Source: Raineyella antarctica
GTDB taxonomy: Bacteria > Actinomycetota > Actinomycetes > Propionibacteriales > Propionibacteriaceae
Direction of reading: 5' to 3'
DNA length: 64,000 nucleotides
NCBI RefSeq assembly: GCF_900092135.1
Contig: NZ_FMYF01000003.1
Span: 62,001-126,000 of the forward strand
Shown piece by piece: positions 26,127-34,959 of the stretch. Below the pieces are notes generated by a model that searched no databases, was not told the DNA's origin, and saw nothing but the letters and a program-made list of their open reading frames with translations. Each line of letters opens with the position of its first letter. Position 1 is the stretch's first letter. The translations under genes were made by a program, and so were the position numbers.

Positions 26127-26804
26127 GTGGAGTCAGAGGTGCGAAGCAGGGACGGCAGCGTCCACGTGACCGACGAACGGTTCAATGCCGTCTCTCATCT
26201 GGCGGCGGCGTGTTTCGCCCTGGTGGGCGCGGGACTCCTGCTGGCCCAGGCGAGTGTGCAGGGTGACCCCTGGAAGATCGTCTCGCTGGGCGTCTACGGC
26301 CTGTCATTGGTGGCGCTGTTCGTGGTGAGCACCCTGCATCACGGCATCGACGCGAGCCCTCGGGTGAACGAGGTGCTGCGCACGCTCGACTACGACTCGG
26401 TCTTCCTCCTGATCGCGGGCTCGGTGACTCCGCTCGTGCTGGTGTTGTTCCGCAATGTGTACGGCTGGACGGTCCTGGGCGGGGTCTGGACGATAGCGGT
26501 CCTGGGGATCGTCCTGCGCTCGGTCTGGCGGCAGACACCGAAGTACGTCACGAACACCCTGTACATCGCCCTCGGCTGGGTGACGGCGATCCTCGTGGGC
26601 ACGGCTGCGCAGGAGCCCTTCGGCGCGTTGGCGCTGATGGCGGCGTCAGGAGTGGTCTACACCCTTGGTTTCGTGGTCTACGTGATCGAAAGACCGAACC
26701 CGTGGCCCGGCATCTTCGGCTTCCACGAGTTGTGGCACGTCCTGGTGGTCGTGGCCGCGCTCCTCCACTACCTCCTCGTCTATCACTACGTGCTGCCCAG
26801 GTAG
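26127..26804 (+). CDS. Hemolysin III (PAQR) family membrane protein
   Basis: A 225-residue protein with seven predicted membrane helices and the family motifs RFNAVSHLAAACFALVGA, LFVVSTLHHG and FHELWHVLVVVAALLHYL; the conserved His residues would bind zinc. Bacterial homologues (YqfA/TrhA) influence membrane energetics or lipid homeostasis, and the hemolysin label is historical. GTG 26127 has GGGAGAAGG 7 bases upstream; GTG 26166 is an alternative. It follows the tRNA-Pro terminator. Confidence 0.85.
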   Translation: MESEVRSRDGSVHVTDERFNAVSHLAAACFALVGAGLLLAQASVQGDPWKIVSLGVYGLSLVALFVVSTLHHGIDASPRVNEVLRTLDYDSVFLLIAGSVTPLVLVLFRNVYGWTVLGGVWTIAVLGIVLRSVWRQTPKYVTNTLYIALGWVTAILVGTAAQEPFGALALMAASGVVYTLGFVVYVIERPNPWPGIFGFHELWHVLVVVAALLHYLLVYHYVLPR

Positions 26805-26890
26805 ACCGCGACGTAAGGTCATGGGCCGGATGGCGGGTATCGTCACTGCCTGCCCACGAGGACGATCCCAACGAGCGGGTTCGCGAAAGG

Positions 26891-27598
26891 TCAGCCGTCT
26901 GCCTCCCCGCCGGTCGGGGGCACGGTGGCCGGAGCAGCCGGCGTAGTCGTACGTGAGTGCGTCGCACTGCGCGGAGCCGGCGGCAGCGGCGGCATCTGGT
27001 CCGGCGTCGTCGGCGCCATGAGAGGGACGACGTTCAGCTTCGTACCCGCCATCTGCTTCAGCATGAAGTCGTGGTTCAGGTCGAGGATCGCTCGGGTCTC
27101 CGCGGCGATGACGGCGTTCCGGCTCAGACTGAGCTCGTTGTCCTGTTGCTGCTCCCCGGACAGGGACCAGTTGGTCGACCCCTTCACGGTGTAGACGCCG
27201 TCGACGATGACGACCTTGAGATGGGAGATGGCGCTGTGGACCGAGCTGGTCCCGATGGCGATGCTGTTGCCGAACGCGTCGTTCTGCCAGCGCTGGAGGA
27301 TCTCCTTCTCGTGGACACCGGCGGCCTGGCTGCGGTCGAGGCTCATCTGGACGTAGATCTTCTCGTCGGCGAGTTTCTCCTGGATGATCGCGTTGAGCTC
27401 GTCGTCGTCATAGCCGAACATGTTGACGACGATCGAGTGCTGCGCGGTGCCGAGCAGGGCCACTAGCAGCCCGTGCAGGTTGTCCCGCGGCGCGAAGAAG
27501 GTGCGCTCGTCGGGCGGGTAGCCCTCGAGGAAGCGCCCCTCCTGTTTGTAGGTGCCGAGCCCGTCCCAGGAGAACGTGGCAGCCGGAGTATCGGTCAT
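26891..27598 (-). CDS. Phospholipase D-like protein with a single HKD motif
   Basis: A 235-residue protein with one complete HxK(x4)D(x6)GSxN motif at HLKVVIVDGVYTVKGSTN (about residues 125-142). Upstream is a PLD-fold half (LLVALLGTAQHSIVVNMFGY). A single motif implies a dimeric enzyme, as in Nuc-type nucleases, though lipid substrates are possible. The last ~40 residues are Pro/Thr/Ala-rich and disordered. No signal peptide is seen. GGAGGCC lies before ATG 27598. Role unknown. Confidence 0.75.
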   Translation of the reverse strand: MTDTPAATFSWDGLGTYKQEGRFLEGYPPDERTFFAPRDNLHGLLVALLGTAQHSIVVNMFGYDDDELNAIIQEKLADEKIYVQMSLDRSQAAGVHEKEILQRWQNDAFGNSIAIGTSSVHSAISHLKVVIVDGVYTVKGSTNWSLSGEQQQDNELSLSRNAVIAAETRAILDLNHDFMLKQMAGTKLNVVPLMAPTTPDQMPPLPPAPRSATHSRTTTPAAPATVPPTGGEADG

Positions 27599-27770
27599 CG
27601 GAGGCCTCCTTCACCGGGTCGCCGCTGCTCACCGCGACCACCAACACCCATGGTTCCAGGCGGCATCTGTGCTCAACCACAGACGGCTCGTTCCCACAGC
27701 ATGACGGACGGCCGACGACGCGCAACCGAATCCCTCGTAGGAAGCGACGAGCGGGGCCTACTATCCTCTC

Positions 27771-29111
27771 GTGCGCCTGGTCCGATGGCTCGGTCATCCC
27801 GCGCGGGTGATCCCCGCGGCGTACCTGGCCGCCATCGCGCTCGGGACCGCGCTGCTGATGCTGCCCGTCGCCACCGTCACGCGCCGATCAGCCGATCTCA
27901 TCGATGCGGCCTTCACTGCTGTTTCGGCCATCTGCATCACCGGTCTGGTCACGGTCGACACGCCGACCTACTGGAGCTCGTTCGGGCAGGTCGTGATCCT
28001 GCTGTTGATCCAGGTCGGCGGGTTCGGCATCGTGACGCTGGCCACGATCCTCACCCTCTTCACCACCGGTCACCTCTCGCTGCACGGATCGCTGCTCGCC
28101 AGCCAGGAACTGCACCAGCGAAGCCTGTCGGACGCGCTGCGCCTGCCCGCCCGGATCGCGGCCGTGATGCTCGGGGCGGAGCTGGTCACGGCAGCAGTGC
28201 TGACCTGGGGATTCCGTTCCCACGCCGATTCCTGGGGCATGGCTGCGTGGTACGGGGTCTTCCACTCCGTCTCAGCGTTCAACAACGCCGGGTTCGCCCT
28301 CTTCAGCAGCAACCTCATCGGGTTCGTGGGCGCTCCGGCGATCATCCTCCCTATCTGCGCGGCCATCGTCGTCGGTGGTCTCGGCTTCCCGGTCCTCTTC
28401 GAGGTCGGCAGGCGGTGGCGACGGCAAGGCCGGTGGGCCTGGTCGGCGCATACCCGGTTGACCATCTACGGCACCGTCACGCTGCTTGTCGGGGGCACGC
28501 TGATCTTCGCGCTGGCGGAGTGGAACAATCCGCTCACCTTGGGTCCGATGCCACTCGGTGACCGGCTGCTGGCCAGTCTCGCCGGCGGAGTCTTCCCCAG
28601 GACCGCCGGCTTCAATTCCATCGACTACGGTGCGGCGGACGAATCCACCCTCGGGCTCTACTACGTCCTGATGTTCATCGGCGGCGGCTCCGCAGGCACG
28701 GCCGGCGGCATCAAGGTCGGGACCATCGGCATCATCCTCGCCAGTGTGATGGCGGAACTGCGGGGAGAGGAGCAGGTCATCGTCGCACACCGCGCCATTC
28801 CTACCGCCGTACAGCGTTCCGCGCTCACCGTGGTCATGCTGGGCATCGTCACCGTGGCCTTGGCAACAGCGTTGATCGTTGCTCTCGAGCCGTTCAGCCT
28901 CCAACAGGTCCTGTTCGAGACCATTTCCGCCTTCGGGACGGTCGGCCTGTCCATGGGAATCACGGCCCAGCTGCATTCCGGGTCCCTGGTCGTCCTCATG
29001 CTGCTGATGTACCTGGGTCGCGTGGGGACGATCTCCGTCGCCACTGCCCTCGCCGTCCGTGCACACCATCGCCATTACCTACTCCCGGAGGAGCAGCCAA
29101 TTGTTGGGTAG
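27771..29111 (+). CDS. ktrB: TrkH/KtrB-type potassium uptake channel subunit
   Basis: A 446-residue polytopic membrane protein with four pore repeats (for example TAVSAICITGLVTVD, FNNAGFALFS, TAGFNSIDYG, FETISAFGTVGLSMG) containing the selectivity-filter glycines of the TrkH/KtrB superfamily. Takes up K+ together with the RCK subunit encoded next. GTG 27771 has TACTAT 6 nt upstream, suggesting a leaderless mRNA. Overlaps ktrA by 11 bp. Confidence 0.9.
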   Translation: MRLVRWLGHPARVIPAAYLAAIALGTALLMLPVATVTRRSADLIDAAFTAVSAICITGLVTVDTPTYWSSFGQVVILLLIQVGGFGIVTLATILTLFTTGHLSLHGSLLASQELHQRSLSDALRLPARIAAVMLGAELVTAAVLTWGFRSHADSWGMAAWYGVFHSVSAFNNAGFALFSSNLIGFVGAPAIILPICAAIVVGGLGFPVLFEVGRRWRRQGRWAWSAHTRLTIYGTVTLLVGGTLIFALAEWNNPLTLGPMPLGDRLLASLAGGVFPRTAGFNSIDYGAADESTLGLYYVLMFIGGGSAGTAGGIKVGTIGIILASVMAELRGEEQVIVAHRAIPTAVQRSALTVVMLGIVTVALATALIVALEPFSLQQVLFETISAFGTVGLSMGITAQLHSGSLVVLMLLMYLGRVGTISVATALAVRAHHRHYLLPEEQPIVG

Positions 29112-29778
29112 ATCACGAGACCGGCACGACAATGACGAGACGGTCCTCGTCGTGGGGCTGGGCCTGTTCGGTTCGGCAACCGCCCGTGCGCTGACAGAAC
29201 TGAACGTCCCGGTGATCGCCATCACCGACGACCACGCCCAGGTTGTCCACTATGCCGACGAGTTCACCCATGTCATCGAGATGGATCCGTCCGATCGCGA
29301 GGCACTGGACCAGATCGGCATCCGCGACATCCACAAGGCGATCGTGGCGCTCAGCAAGGTGGAGCTGTCCATCATGACGGTGCTGGCGCTCACCGAGATC
29401 GGCGTGGAGGAGATCTGGGCCCGGGCAGCCACCCGCGAACACGGCGCCATCCTCGAGCGCATCGGCGCGCACCACGTCGTCTACTCGGAGAGATCGACCG
29501 GTCGGCGCGTCGCCCATGCAGCCGCCGGCTACATGATCGACTACTTCGAGTTCGAGGACGGTTTCGCCATCGCCCGGACAAAGGCGCCACGGCTCACCTG
29601 GGACAAGCCCTTGAGCGAGACGTTGGTGCGGACGAGGAACAATGTCACCATCGTCGGTGTCAAACGGACGGGGCAGGACTTCGTGTACGCCGTACCCGAA
29701 ACCCTGATCCACGAGGGTGACGAGTTGATCGTCTCGGGCCGCACGGCCCAGGTCGACGCCTTCTGCCGACTCCGCTGA
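29101..29778 (+). CDS. ktrA: KtrA/TrkA-type RCK regulatory subunit
   Basis: A 225-residue cytosolic protein with a Rossmann RCK_N domain (VLVVGLGLFGSATARALTEL) and an RCK_C domain at about 145-225. It gates KtrB in response to nucleotides. The TTG at 29101 is chosen as start because GGAGGAG ends 7 bases before it; the ktrB stop lies inside the gene start, giving tight coupling. An in-frame GTG at 29059 lies inside ktrB and lacks a ribosome binding site. Confidence 0.88.
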   Translation: MLGRSRDRHDNDETVLVVGLGLFGSATARALTELNVPVIAITDDHAQVVHYADEFTHVIEMDPSDREALDQIGIRDIHKAIVALSKVELSIMTVLALTEIGVEEIWARAATREHGAILERIGAHHVVYSERSTGRRVAHAAAGYMIDYFEFEDGFAIARTKAPRLTWDKPLSETLVRTRNNVTIVGVKRTGQDFVYAVPETLIHEGDELIVSGRTAQVDAFCRLR

Positions 29779-29974
29779 GCCGCGCTTCCTTGCGCGTCTC
29801 GTGGCTCCACCACGGGCAGTCCTTGGCTGTGCCTGAAGCGCCCCTCGCACGTGCACGCAAGCTCGTGCAACAAACCCGCTCGTCCGTCACCCGTGTGTCA
29901 CGCTCATCTTGTGAACGCCGCAGGCCACCAGGCCCGTGCGGCGCAGACACAACATCCCAACGACGAGGTGAGTC

Positions 29975-31444
29975 ATGACAACAATCGCGACCGGCACGGT
30001 GGCCAGTCCGGCCAAGACGGTGCGGCCCTTCAGCATCCGCGACAAGCTGGGCTACATGTTCGGAGACTTCGGAAACGACTTCTCCTTCATTCTCCAGATG
30101 ATGTTCTTCATGCTGTTCTACACGAACATCATGGGCATCAAGCCGGCCCACGTCGGCACGCTGTTCCTGGTCGTGCGCCTGGTCGATGCATTCGTCGACG
30201 TGGCCGTCGGCCGCCTCGTTGACCTGTCCAAGCCCCGCAAGGATGGCAAGTTCCGGCCCTGGATCAAGATCTTCGCGATCCCGGTGGCGCTCTCCTCCGC
30301 CCTCATGTACATGTCGTTCATCTCGGACTGGTCCTACACCGGCCGCCTGCTCTGGATGACCATCTCGTACGTGCTCTGGGGCTCGATGTTCTACTCGCTG
30401 ATCAACATCCCGTACGGCTCGATGGCCTCGGTGATCTCCAACAAGCCCGAGCACCGCGCCGCGCTCTCGGTCTTCCGCTCCACCGGCGCAACCCTGGCCG
30501 TCCTGGTGATCCAGGTCGTGCTGCCCCTGGTCGTCTACGTCGACCGGGTCGAGCCGAACGGTGCCGTCAAGGCCGTCCTGTCCGGAAGTCGGATGACCTG
30601 GGCCGCGATCGCCTGCGCCGTTCTGTCGGTCGTCTTCTACCTGCTCTGCTACGTCAACGTGGCCGAGCGCGTGCAGCCTCCGGTCAAGGCAGCCAGTGAG
30701 CGCCAGAGCTTCGGCAAGATGCTCGGTTCGCTGGCCAAGAACCGCGCCATGATCGGCATCGTCATCGCCGCCCTGCTGCTGCTCGTCGCCAACCTGCTGA
30801 CCAGCGCCATGACCGGCTACCTGTGGCTGGACTACTTCAACTCCAAGAACCTGCAGTCCGTCGCCGGCTTCGCCGGCCTGGCTCCGACCCTGCTGCTGCT
30901 GGGCATCGCCCCCTGGCTGTCAACCAAGTTCGGCAAGAAGGAGGTCGGTGTCGCCGTCACCCTGCTCTGCGGCGTGACCAACATCGTCATGTACTTCCTG
31001 AACCTGCAGCACAACCCGACGGCCTTCATCGTCCTGTTCGCCGTCGCCCAGTTCGCGCTGGCCACGTTCAACTACCTCATCTGGGCCTTCATCACCGACG
31101 TGATCGACTACCAGGAGGTCCGCACCACCGAGCGCGACGACGGCACCGTGTACGCCATCTACTCCTGGGCCCGCAAGCTCGGCCAGGCCATCGCCGGCGG
31201 CCTGGGCGGTTGGGCACTGGGCTGGATCGGCTACCAGTCGGTCGCCAAGGGCCAGCCCCCGGTCGAGCAGGCACAGAGCACCCTGCACGGCATCTACATG
31301 CTGTCCACCCTGGTCCCCGGCATCGTCTACATCGGTGTCGCCCTGGCCCTGGCCTTCATCTACCCGCTGGGCAAGAAGGCCGTCGCCCACAACGTGGCCG
31401 AGCTGGAGAAGCGCCACGTCCTCGCGGCCGCCGCTGCGGTCTGA
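29975..31444 (+). CDS. GPH-type (glycoside-pentoside-hexuronide) MFS transporter
   Basis: A 489-residue, 12-helix transporter with features of the MelB/XynB-type GPH family: KLGYMFGDFGNDFSF near the N-terminus and GRLVDLSKPRKDGKFRPWI between helices 2 and 3. It probably imports a sugar or glycoside with Na+ or H+. No glycosidase or sugar-kinase gene flanks it. GAGGTGAG lies before ATG 29975. The 196-bp upstream region contains inverted repeats such as GCACG...CGTGC near 29850-29870 that may bind a regulator. Confidence 0.8.
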   Translation: MTTIATGTVASPAKTVRPFSIRDKLGYMFGDFGNDFSFILQMMFFMLFYTNIMGIKPAHVGTLFLVVRLVDAFVDVAVGRLVDLSKPRKDGKFRPWIKIFAIPVALSSALMYMSFISDWSYTGRLLWMTISYVLWGSMFYSLINIPYGSMASVISNKPEHRAALSVFRSTGATLAVLVIQVVLPLVVYVDRVEPNGAVKAVLSGSRMTWAAIACAVLSVVFYLLCYVNVAERVQPPVKAASERQSFGKMLGSLAKNRAMIGIVIAALLLLVANLLTSAMTGYLWLDYFNSKNLQSVAGFAGLAPTLLLLGIAPWLSTKFGKKEVGVAVTLLCGVTNIVMYFLNLQHNPTAFIVLFAVAQFALATFNYLIWAFITDVIDYQEVRTTERDDGTVYAIYSWARKLGQAIAGGLGGWALGWIGYQSVAKGQPPVEQAQSTLHGIYMLSTLVPGIVYIGVALALAFIYPLGKKAVAHNVAELEKRHVLAAAAAV

Positions 31445-31454
31445 TCGAACTCCC

Positions 31455-31471
31455 CTCGGCAACACGCCGAG
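31455..31471. terminator. Short hairpin between convergent genes
   Basis: CTCGGC and GCCGAG flank AACAC, 11 bp after the transporter stop. A candidate terminator without a T-run. Confidence 0.4.
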
Positions 31472-31593
31472 TCGCACCACCGGAACCACCTCGTACGGGT
31501 CGATCCTCACCGGGTCGGCCCGTACGGGCGTTCGGCGGCAGCGAGCGGTGGAGAGATCTTCGACGCCCCAGCGGGGAGGCACGGGCGACGAAT

Positions 31594-32370
31594 TCAGCGG
31601 TGGCGGAACGTCGGCTCGCGCTTCTCGACGAAGGCGGCCATCCCCTCCTTCTGGTCCTCGGACCCGAACAGCGCATGGAACAGGCGCCGCTCGTGCAGCA
31701 CCCCCTGCTCCAGCGTGGTGCTGAAAGCAGTGTTGACGGCCTCCTTGGCCGCCCTGCTGGCGACCTGGGAGCGGGAGGCGATCAGGGTCGCCACGTCGAT
31801 CGCCCGGTCCAGCAACTCGTCGGCGGGAACGACCCGGGAGACCAGGCCCGAGCGCTCGGCCTCCTCGGCGTCGATCATCCGCCCGGTCAGCATCATGTCC
31901 ATCGCCTTGGCCTTGCCCACCGCCCGGGTGAGCCGCTGGGAGCCACCCATCCCGGTGATCACGCCGAGGTTGATCTCGGGCTGGCCGAACTTCGCAGTGT
32001 CGGCCGCGACGATCAGGTCGCACATCATCGCCAGCTCACAGCCCCCGCCCAGCGCGTAGCCAGCAACTGCCGCCACCAGGGGCTTGCGCACCCGGGTCAG
32101 CCCGTCCCAACCCGCGAACCAGTCAGCCGCATCCATGTCGACGGACGACCGGTCGGCCATCTCCTTGATGTCGGCCCCGGCCGCGAAGGCCTTCGCCGAA
32201 CCGGTCAGCACCAGGCAGCCGATGGCCGGATCCGCGTCGAAGGCCTCAGCTGCGGCGACGACCTCGAGCATCGTGGCGTTGTTGAGCGCGTTCAGGGCCT
32301 TGGGTCGGTTGAGCGTGATCAGGCCCACCTCGCCCCGGGTCTCGACAAGGATGTTCTCGTACGTGGACAT
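31594..32370 (-). CDS. Enoyl-CoA hydratase
   Basis: A 258-residue crotonase-fold enzyme with the oxyanion-hole segments [12 protein letters not shown] and [16 protein letters not shown] and both catalytic Glu residues (in GCELA and QPEINLG). It hydrates trans-2-enoyl-CoA in beta-oxidation or related acyl-CoA degradation. The close fit to the EchA8/mitochondrial ECH1 group makes true hydratase activity likely. ATG 32370 has GTGAGGA 4 bases upstream. Convergent with the GPH transporter. Confidence 0.88.
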   Translation of the reverse strand: MSTYENILVETRGEVGLITLNRPKALNALNNATMLEVVAAAEAFDADPAIGCLVLTGSAKAFAAGADIKEMADRSSVDMDAADWFAGWDGLTRVRKPLVAAVAGYALGGGCELAMMCDLIVAADTAKFGQPEINLGVITGMGGSQRLTRAVGKAKAMDMMLTGRMIDAEEAERSGLVSRVVPADELLDRAIDVATLIASRSQVASRAAKEAVNTAFSTTLEQGVLHERRLFHALFGSEDQKEGMAAFVEKREPTFRHR

Positions 32371-32459
32371 GGTCCTCACTTCCGGTGGGCGGTCACAACC
32401 GTCCCGATGATGCCGCAGGCAACCACCGGCCACCAGTACCGGTGCCGAACCGCCGAGGT

Positions 32460-32561
32460 CGTACGATGCAGGCACAACGTACGGCCGAACCACCCCAGAC
32501 TCGACGGAACGTACGGCTGGGCGACGCACCGCGCCGCGTATCGACGGCCGAAGGACGTACG
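32460..32561. repeat. Four CGTACG palindromes in a non-coding interval
   Basis: CGTACG occurs at 32460, 32478, 32510 and 32556, with spacings of 18, 32 and 46 bp. The region lies upstream of the enoyl-CoA hydratase gene and about 90 bp before the leaderless ORF at 32646. CGTACG is frequent in this genome, so significance is uncertain. Confidence 0.35.
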
Positions 32562-32645
32562 ACTCATCGCCTCCGGTGCCCCGAGTGGCACGAATCACGC
32601 CGCCAGAGTTTCACTTTTCCTTATTGATCACATAAGCTCCCTGCC

Positions 32646-32747
32646 ATGTACAGCATTCCTGCCGATTCACAAGGGATTCGTCGCGTGGGCCGTCGACAGC
32701 GGGTCACGGTGGGTGTGTTGTGTCGAATGCCGGTGTCGCACGACTGA
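32646..32747 (+). CDS. 33-residue leaderless upstream ORF before the TauE/SafE gene
   Basis: ATG 32646 opens a 33-codon frame ending VLCRMPVSHD. TAAGCT at 32633-32638 lies 7 nt before the ATG with no Shine-Dalgarno sequence, the leaderless pattern of this genome. Codons TTG-TGT-CGA (Leu-Cys-Arg) near its end are rare in this GC-rich context. The last codons form the left arm of a composite hairpin that reaches into the leader of the downstream sulfite/organosulfur exporter gene. Leaderless Cys-containing ORFs controlling sulfur genes are known in mycobacteria, so this may be a cysteine-responsive leader peptide. Function is inferred and not proven. Confidence 0.5.
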   Translation: MYSIPADSQGIRRVGRRQRVTVGVLCRMPVSHD

Positions 32748-32774
32748 TCGCCCAGTCACTCCCCACCGACACCG
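32731..32774 (+). promoter_or_regulatory. Composite hairpin overlapping the upstream ORF stop
   Basis: CGGTGTCG (32731-32738) pairs with CGACACCG (32767-32774). Inside, GACTG (32742-32746) pairs with CAGTC (32753-32757). Ribosomes completing the 33-codon ORF would melt the left arm, while stalled ribosomes would leave it free to fold. This fits attenuation or translational control of the gene at 32814. Confidence 0.5.
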
Positions 32775-32813
32775 CAGCGGCCCCCTGCTGCCCTTCACCG
32801 GAAGACACCACCC

Positions 32814-33737
32814 ATGAGACAGCTCGTCCTCCTCGCCATCGTCGGCTTCGCCGCCCAGCTCATCGACGGATCGCTCGGCATGGCCTACGGCGTCACGTCC
32901 AGCACCCTGCTGCTGGTCGTCGGCCTCAGCCCGGCAGCCGCCTCCGCCTCCGTCCACCTCGCCGAGATCGGCACCACGCTGGCCTCCGGAGCCTCGCACT
33001 GGAAGCTCGGCAACACGGACTGGCGCCTGGTCGCCAAGATCGGCTTGCCCGGGGCCGTCGGCGCGTTCCTCGGCGCCACCGTGCTCTCCAACATCTCCAC
33101 CGACCTCGCCAAGCCGGTGATGGCCGTCCTCCTCGGCGGCCTGGGCGTCTACATCCTGGGCCGCTTCGCGATCCGCCCACCGCAGGTCGCGGCGGCGCGC
33201 AAGTCCCCGCACGGTACGAGGTTCCTCGTCCCGCTGGGACTGGTCGGGGGCTTCGTCGACGCCACGGGTGGCGGCGGCTGGGGTCCGGTGACCACGACCT
33301 CCCTGCTCAGCGCCGGCAAGACGTCCCCGCGCACCATCATCGGTTCGGTGGACACCTCCGAGTTCCTGGTGTCGGTGGCTGCGAGCCTCGGCTTCATCAT
33401 CGGGCTCGGTACGGCCGGCATCGACTTCCGGATCGTGCTGGCCCTGCTCATCGGCGGCCTGTTCGCGGCACCGCTGGCCGCCTGGCTGGTGAGCCGGGTA
33501 CCGGCCCAGGTCCTCGGCGTCCTGGTCGGCGGGATCATCATCCTGACCAACACCCGCACCCTGCTGCGGACGTTCGACGCGCCGACGGCGGCGACCGGAC
33601 CGGTGTACCTGCTGATCCTGCTGGTCTGGGCGGCGACGATCGCCATCGCGATCCGTCGCTACCGCAACGACCCGGATGGCGCCGGGGTGGTCGAGCCCGA
33701 CGAGAACCGGCAGACCGAGAAGGTCACCGTCGGGTGA
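32814..33737 (+). CDS. TauE/SafE-family sulfite or organosulfur exporter
   Basis: A 307-residue protein with eight or nine membrane helices and the paired glycine-rich motifs of the TauE/SafE family (IVGFAAQLIDGSLGMAYGV and LGLVGGFVDATGGGGWGPV). Family members export sulfite, sulfoacetate or related anions. GGAAG precedes the ATG by 10 bases. The upstream leaderless ORF and hairpin suggest dedicated regulation. Followed by a perfect 14-bp terminator shared with azlD. Confidence 0.85.
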   Translation: MRQLVLLAIVGFAAQLIDGSLGMAYGVTSSTLLLVVGLSPAAASASVHLAEIGTTLASGASHWKLGNTDWRLVAKIGLPGAVGAFLGATVLSNISTDLAKPVMAVLLGGLGVYILGRFAIRPPQVAAARKSPHGTRFLVPLGLVGGFVDATGGGGWGPVTTTSLLSAGKTSPRTIIGSVDTSEFLVSVAASLGFIIGLGTAGIDFRIVLALLIGGLFAAPLAAWLVSRVPAQVLGVLVGGIIILTNTRTLLRTFDAPTAATGPVYLLILLVWAATIAIAIRRYRNDPDGAGVVEPDENRQTEKVTVG

Positions 33738-33800
33738 GGTGGCCGATCCGAGGGTGACCGCTGCGGAAGCTGCGGAAGCCATGGCGGAAAGCGGACAGGT

Positions 33801-33831
33801 GAGGGGTGGGTGCGCATCGCACCCACCCCTC
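33801..33831. terminator. Bidirectional terminator between tauE-like and azlD genes
   Basis: GAGGGGTGGGTGCG and its exact complement flank a 3-nt loop. Lies between convergent stops. Confidence 0.75.
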
Positions 33832-33856
33832 CTCCGTTTCACGGCAGGCCCTGTCG

Positions 33857-34168
33857 TCAGAACTGGCCGGCCGCGTACTCGGTCACCCACACCGCCGCGG
33901 CGGCGGCCAGCGCAACCACCATCAGCGAGCGGCCGCGGAGCGCCAGCACGACGGCCACGGCCAGCCCGACCAGCCCCGACTGCCACATGCTGGTGGCCAG
34001 CAGGATCGCCGGGATCGTCATCGCCGTGAGCACCGCGAACGGGACGTAGTGCAGGAACGACAGCAGCCACGGGTTGCTGATCCTGCGCCGGACCAGCACC
34101 AGCGGGACGACCCGCAGGGCGTACGTGACCAGTGCCATCACCAGCACTGAGGCGGCGAGGTAGCTCAT
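33857..34168 (-). CDS. azlD: AzlD-like branched-chain amino acid exporter subunit
   Basis: A 103-residue protein with three or four membrane helices (YLAASVLVMALVTYALRVVP; PFAVLTAMTIPAILLA), typical of AzlD. With AzlC it forms a two-component exporter (BrnFE-like) for branched-chain amino acids or methionine. Its ATG overlaps the azlC stop by 4 bp. In BrnFE systems an Lrp-type regulator is usual; none is seen here. Confidence 0.85.
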   Translation of the reverse strand: MSYLAASVLVMALVTYALRVVPLVLVRRRISNPWLLSFLHYVPFAVLTAMTIPAILLATSMWQSGLVGLAVAVVLALRGRSLMVVALAAAAAVWVTEYAAGQF

Positions 34169-34959
34169 GCGGCCCCCTCCCCCGGCGCTGGCTCCCTGTC
34201 CGGGTCCGGCGTCGGTTCCCTGTCGGGCTCCGGCGTGGCCTCGCGAGGGGAGGCCTGCTCGGCACCGATGCCGGGGACCGGGAACAGGGCGGCACCGAAC
34301 GCGGCGGCGACCACCGTCGCGATGATGATCCGCCAGCCGATCTCCAGTTCCCGTACGCCCGGGACCAGCGCCAGCAGGCTGCTCACCACCCCCGCGACCA
34401 GGACGACGACCCGTACGGCGCGCGAACCCTTGGCCACCGGAACCACGATCGCCACGAACATGGCGTAGAGCAGTACTCCCATCGCACTGTGCAGCGAGGC
34501 CGGTAGGGCGCTGCCGACCAGGGTGCCGGTGAGCGTGCCGCCGGTCCAGCCGATCACCGGCAGGGACATCAGGCCGGTGAAGTAGCGGAAGCCCACCTGG
34601 GGCCGGGACATCGCGACGGCATAGATCTCGTCGGTCACCCCGTACGCCATCACCAGCCGACGCAGGACGCCGGTGCCCGGCGCCAGCCGCTGGGACAGCG
34701 AGAAGGACATCAGCAGGTAGCGCAGGTTCACCAGCGCCACGGTGACGGCCAGCTGGACCAGGGCACCCCCGGCGAGGATGACGCTCAGGCCGCCGAACTG
34801 GCCGGAGGAGGACAGGTTGGTGAGCGCCATCGTGGCCGCACTCCAGGGGCCCACGCCGCCCCGGGCGCAGTACAGGCCGAAGGCGATCGAGATGGTGAAG
34901 TAGCCCAGGGCGATCGGGATCCCGTCCCGCAGTCCGCGGCCGAAGCCGGGCTCAGCCAT
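34165..34959 (-). CDS. azlC: AzlC-like branched-chain amino acid exporter subunit
   Basis: A 264-residue membrane protein of the AzlC/BrnF family (GLRDGIPIALGYFTISIAFG; NLSSSGQFGGL; RYLLMSFSLSQRL). The C-terminal ~35 residues are an unusual acidic Pro/Arg/Glu tail built from a 24-bp repeat (34190-34213 and 34214-34237) giving PDREPTPDPDREPAPG. This tail is outside the family domain. ATG 34959 lacks an obvious ribosome binding site. Confidence 0.85.
   Translation of the reverse strand: MAEPGFGRGLRDGIPIALGYFTISIAFGLYCARGGVGPWSAATMALTNLSSSGQFGGLSVILAGGALVQLAVTVALVNLRYLLMSFSLSQRLAPGTGVLRRLVMAYGVTDEIYAVAMSRPQVGFRYFTGLMSLPVIGWTGGTLTGTLVGSALPASLHSAMGVLLYAMFVAIVVPVAKGSRAVRVVVLVAGVVSSLLALVPGVRELEIGWRIIIATVVAAAFGAALFPVPGIGAEQASPREATPEPDREPTPDPDREPAPGEGAA
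34190..34237. repeat. 24-bp tandem repeat in the azlC C-terminal tail
   Basis: Copies 34190-34213 and 34214-34237 differ at a few positions and stay in frame, encoding the Pro/Asp/Arg/Glu repeats of the tail. Confidence 0.6.

Noticed and set aside
26127-26804. Virulence toxin suggested by the hemolysin III name
   Set aside because: The family is a widespread housekeeping PAQR-type membrane protein; the name is historical.
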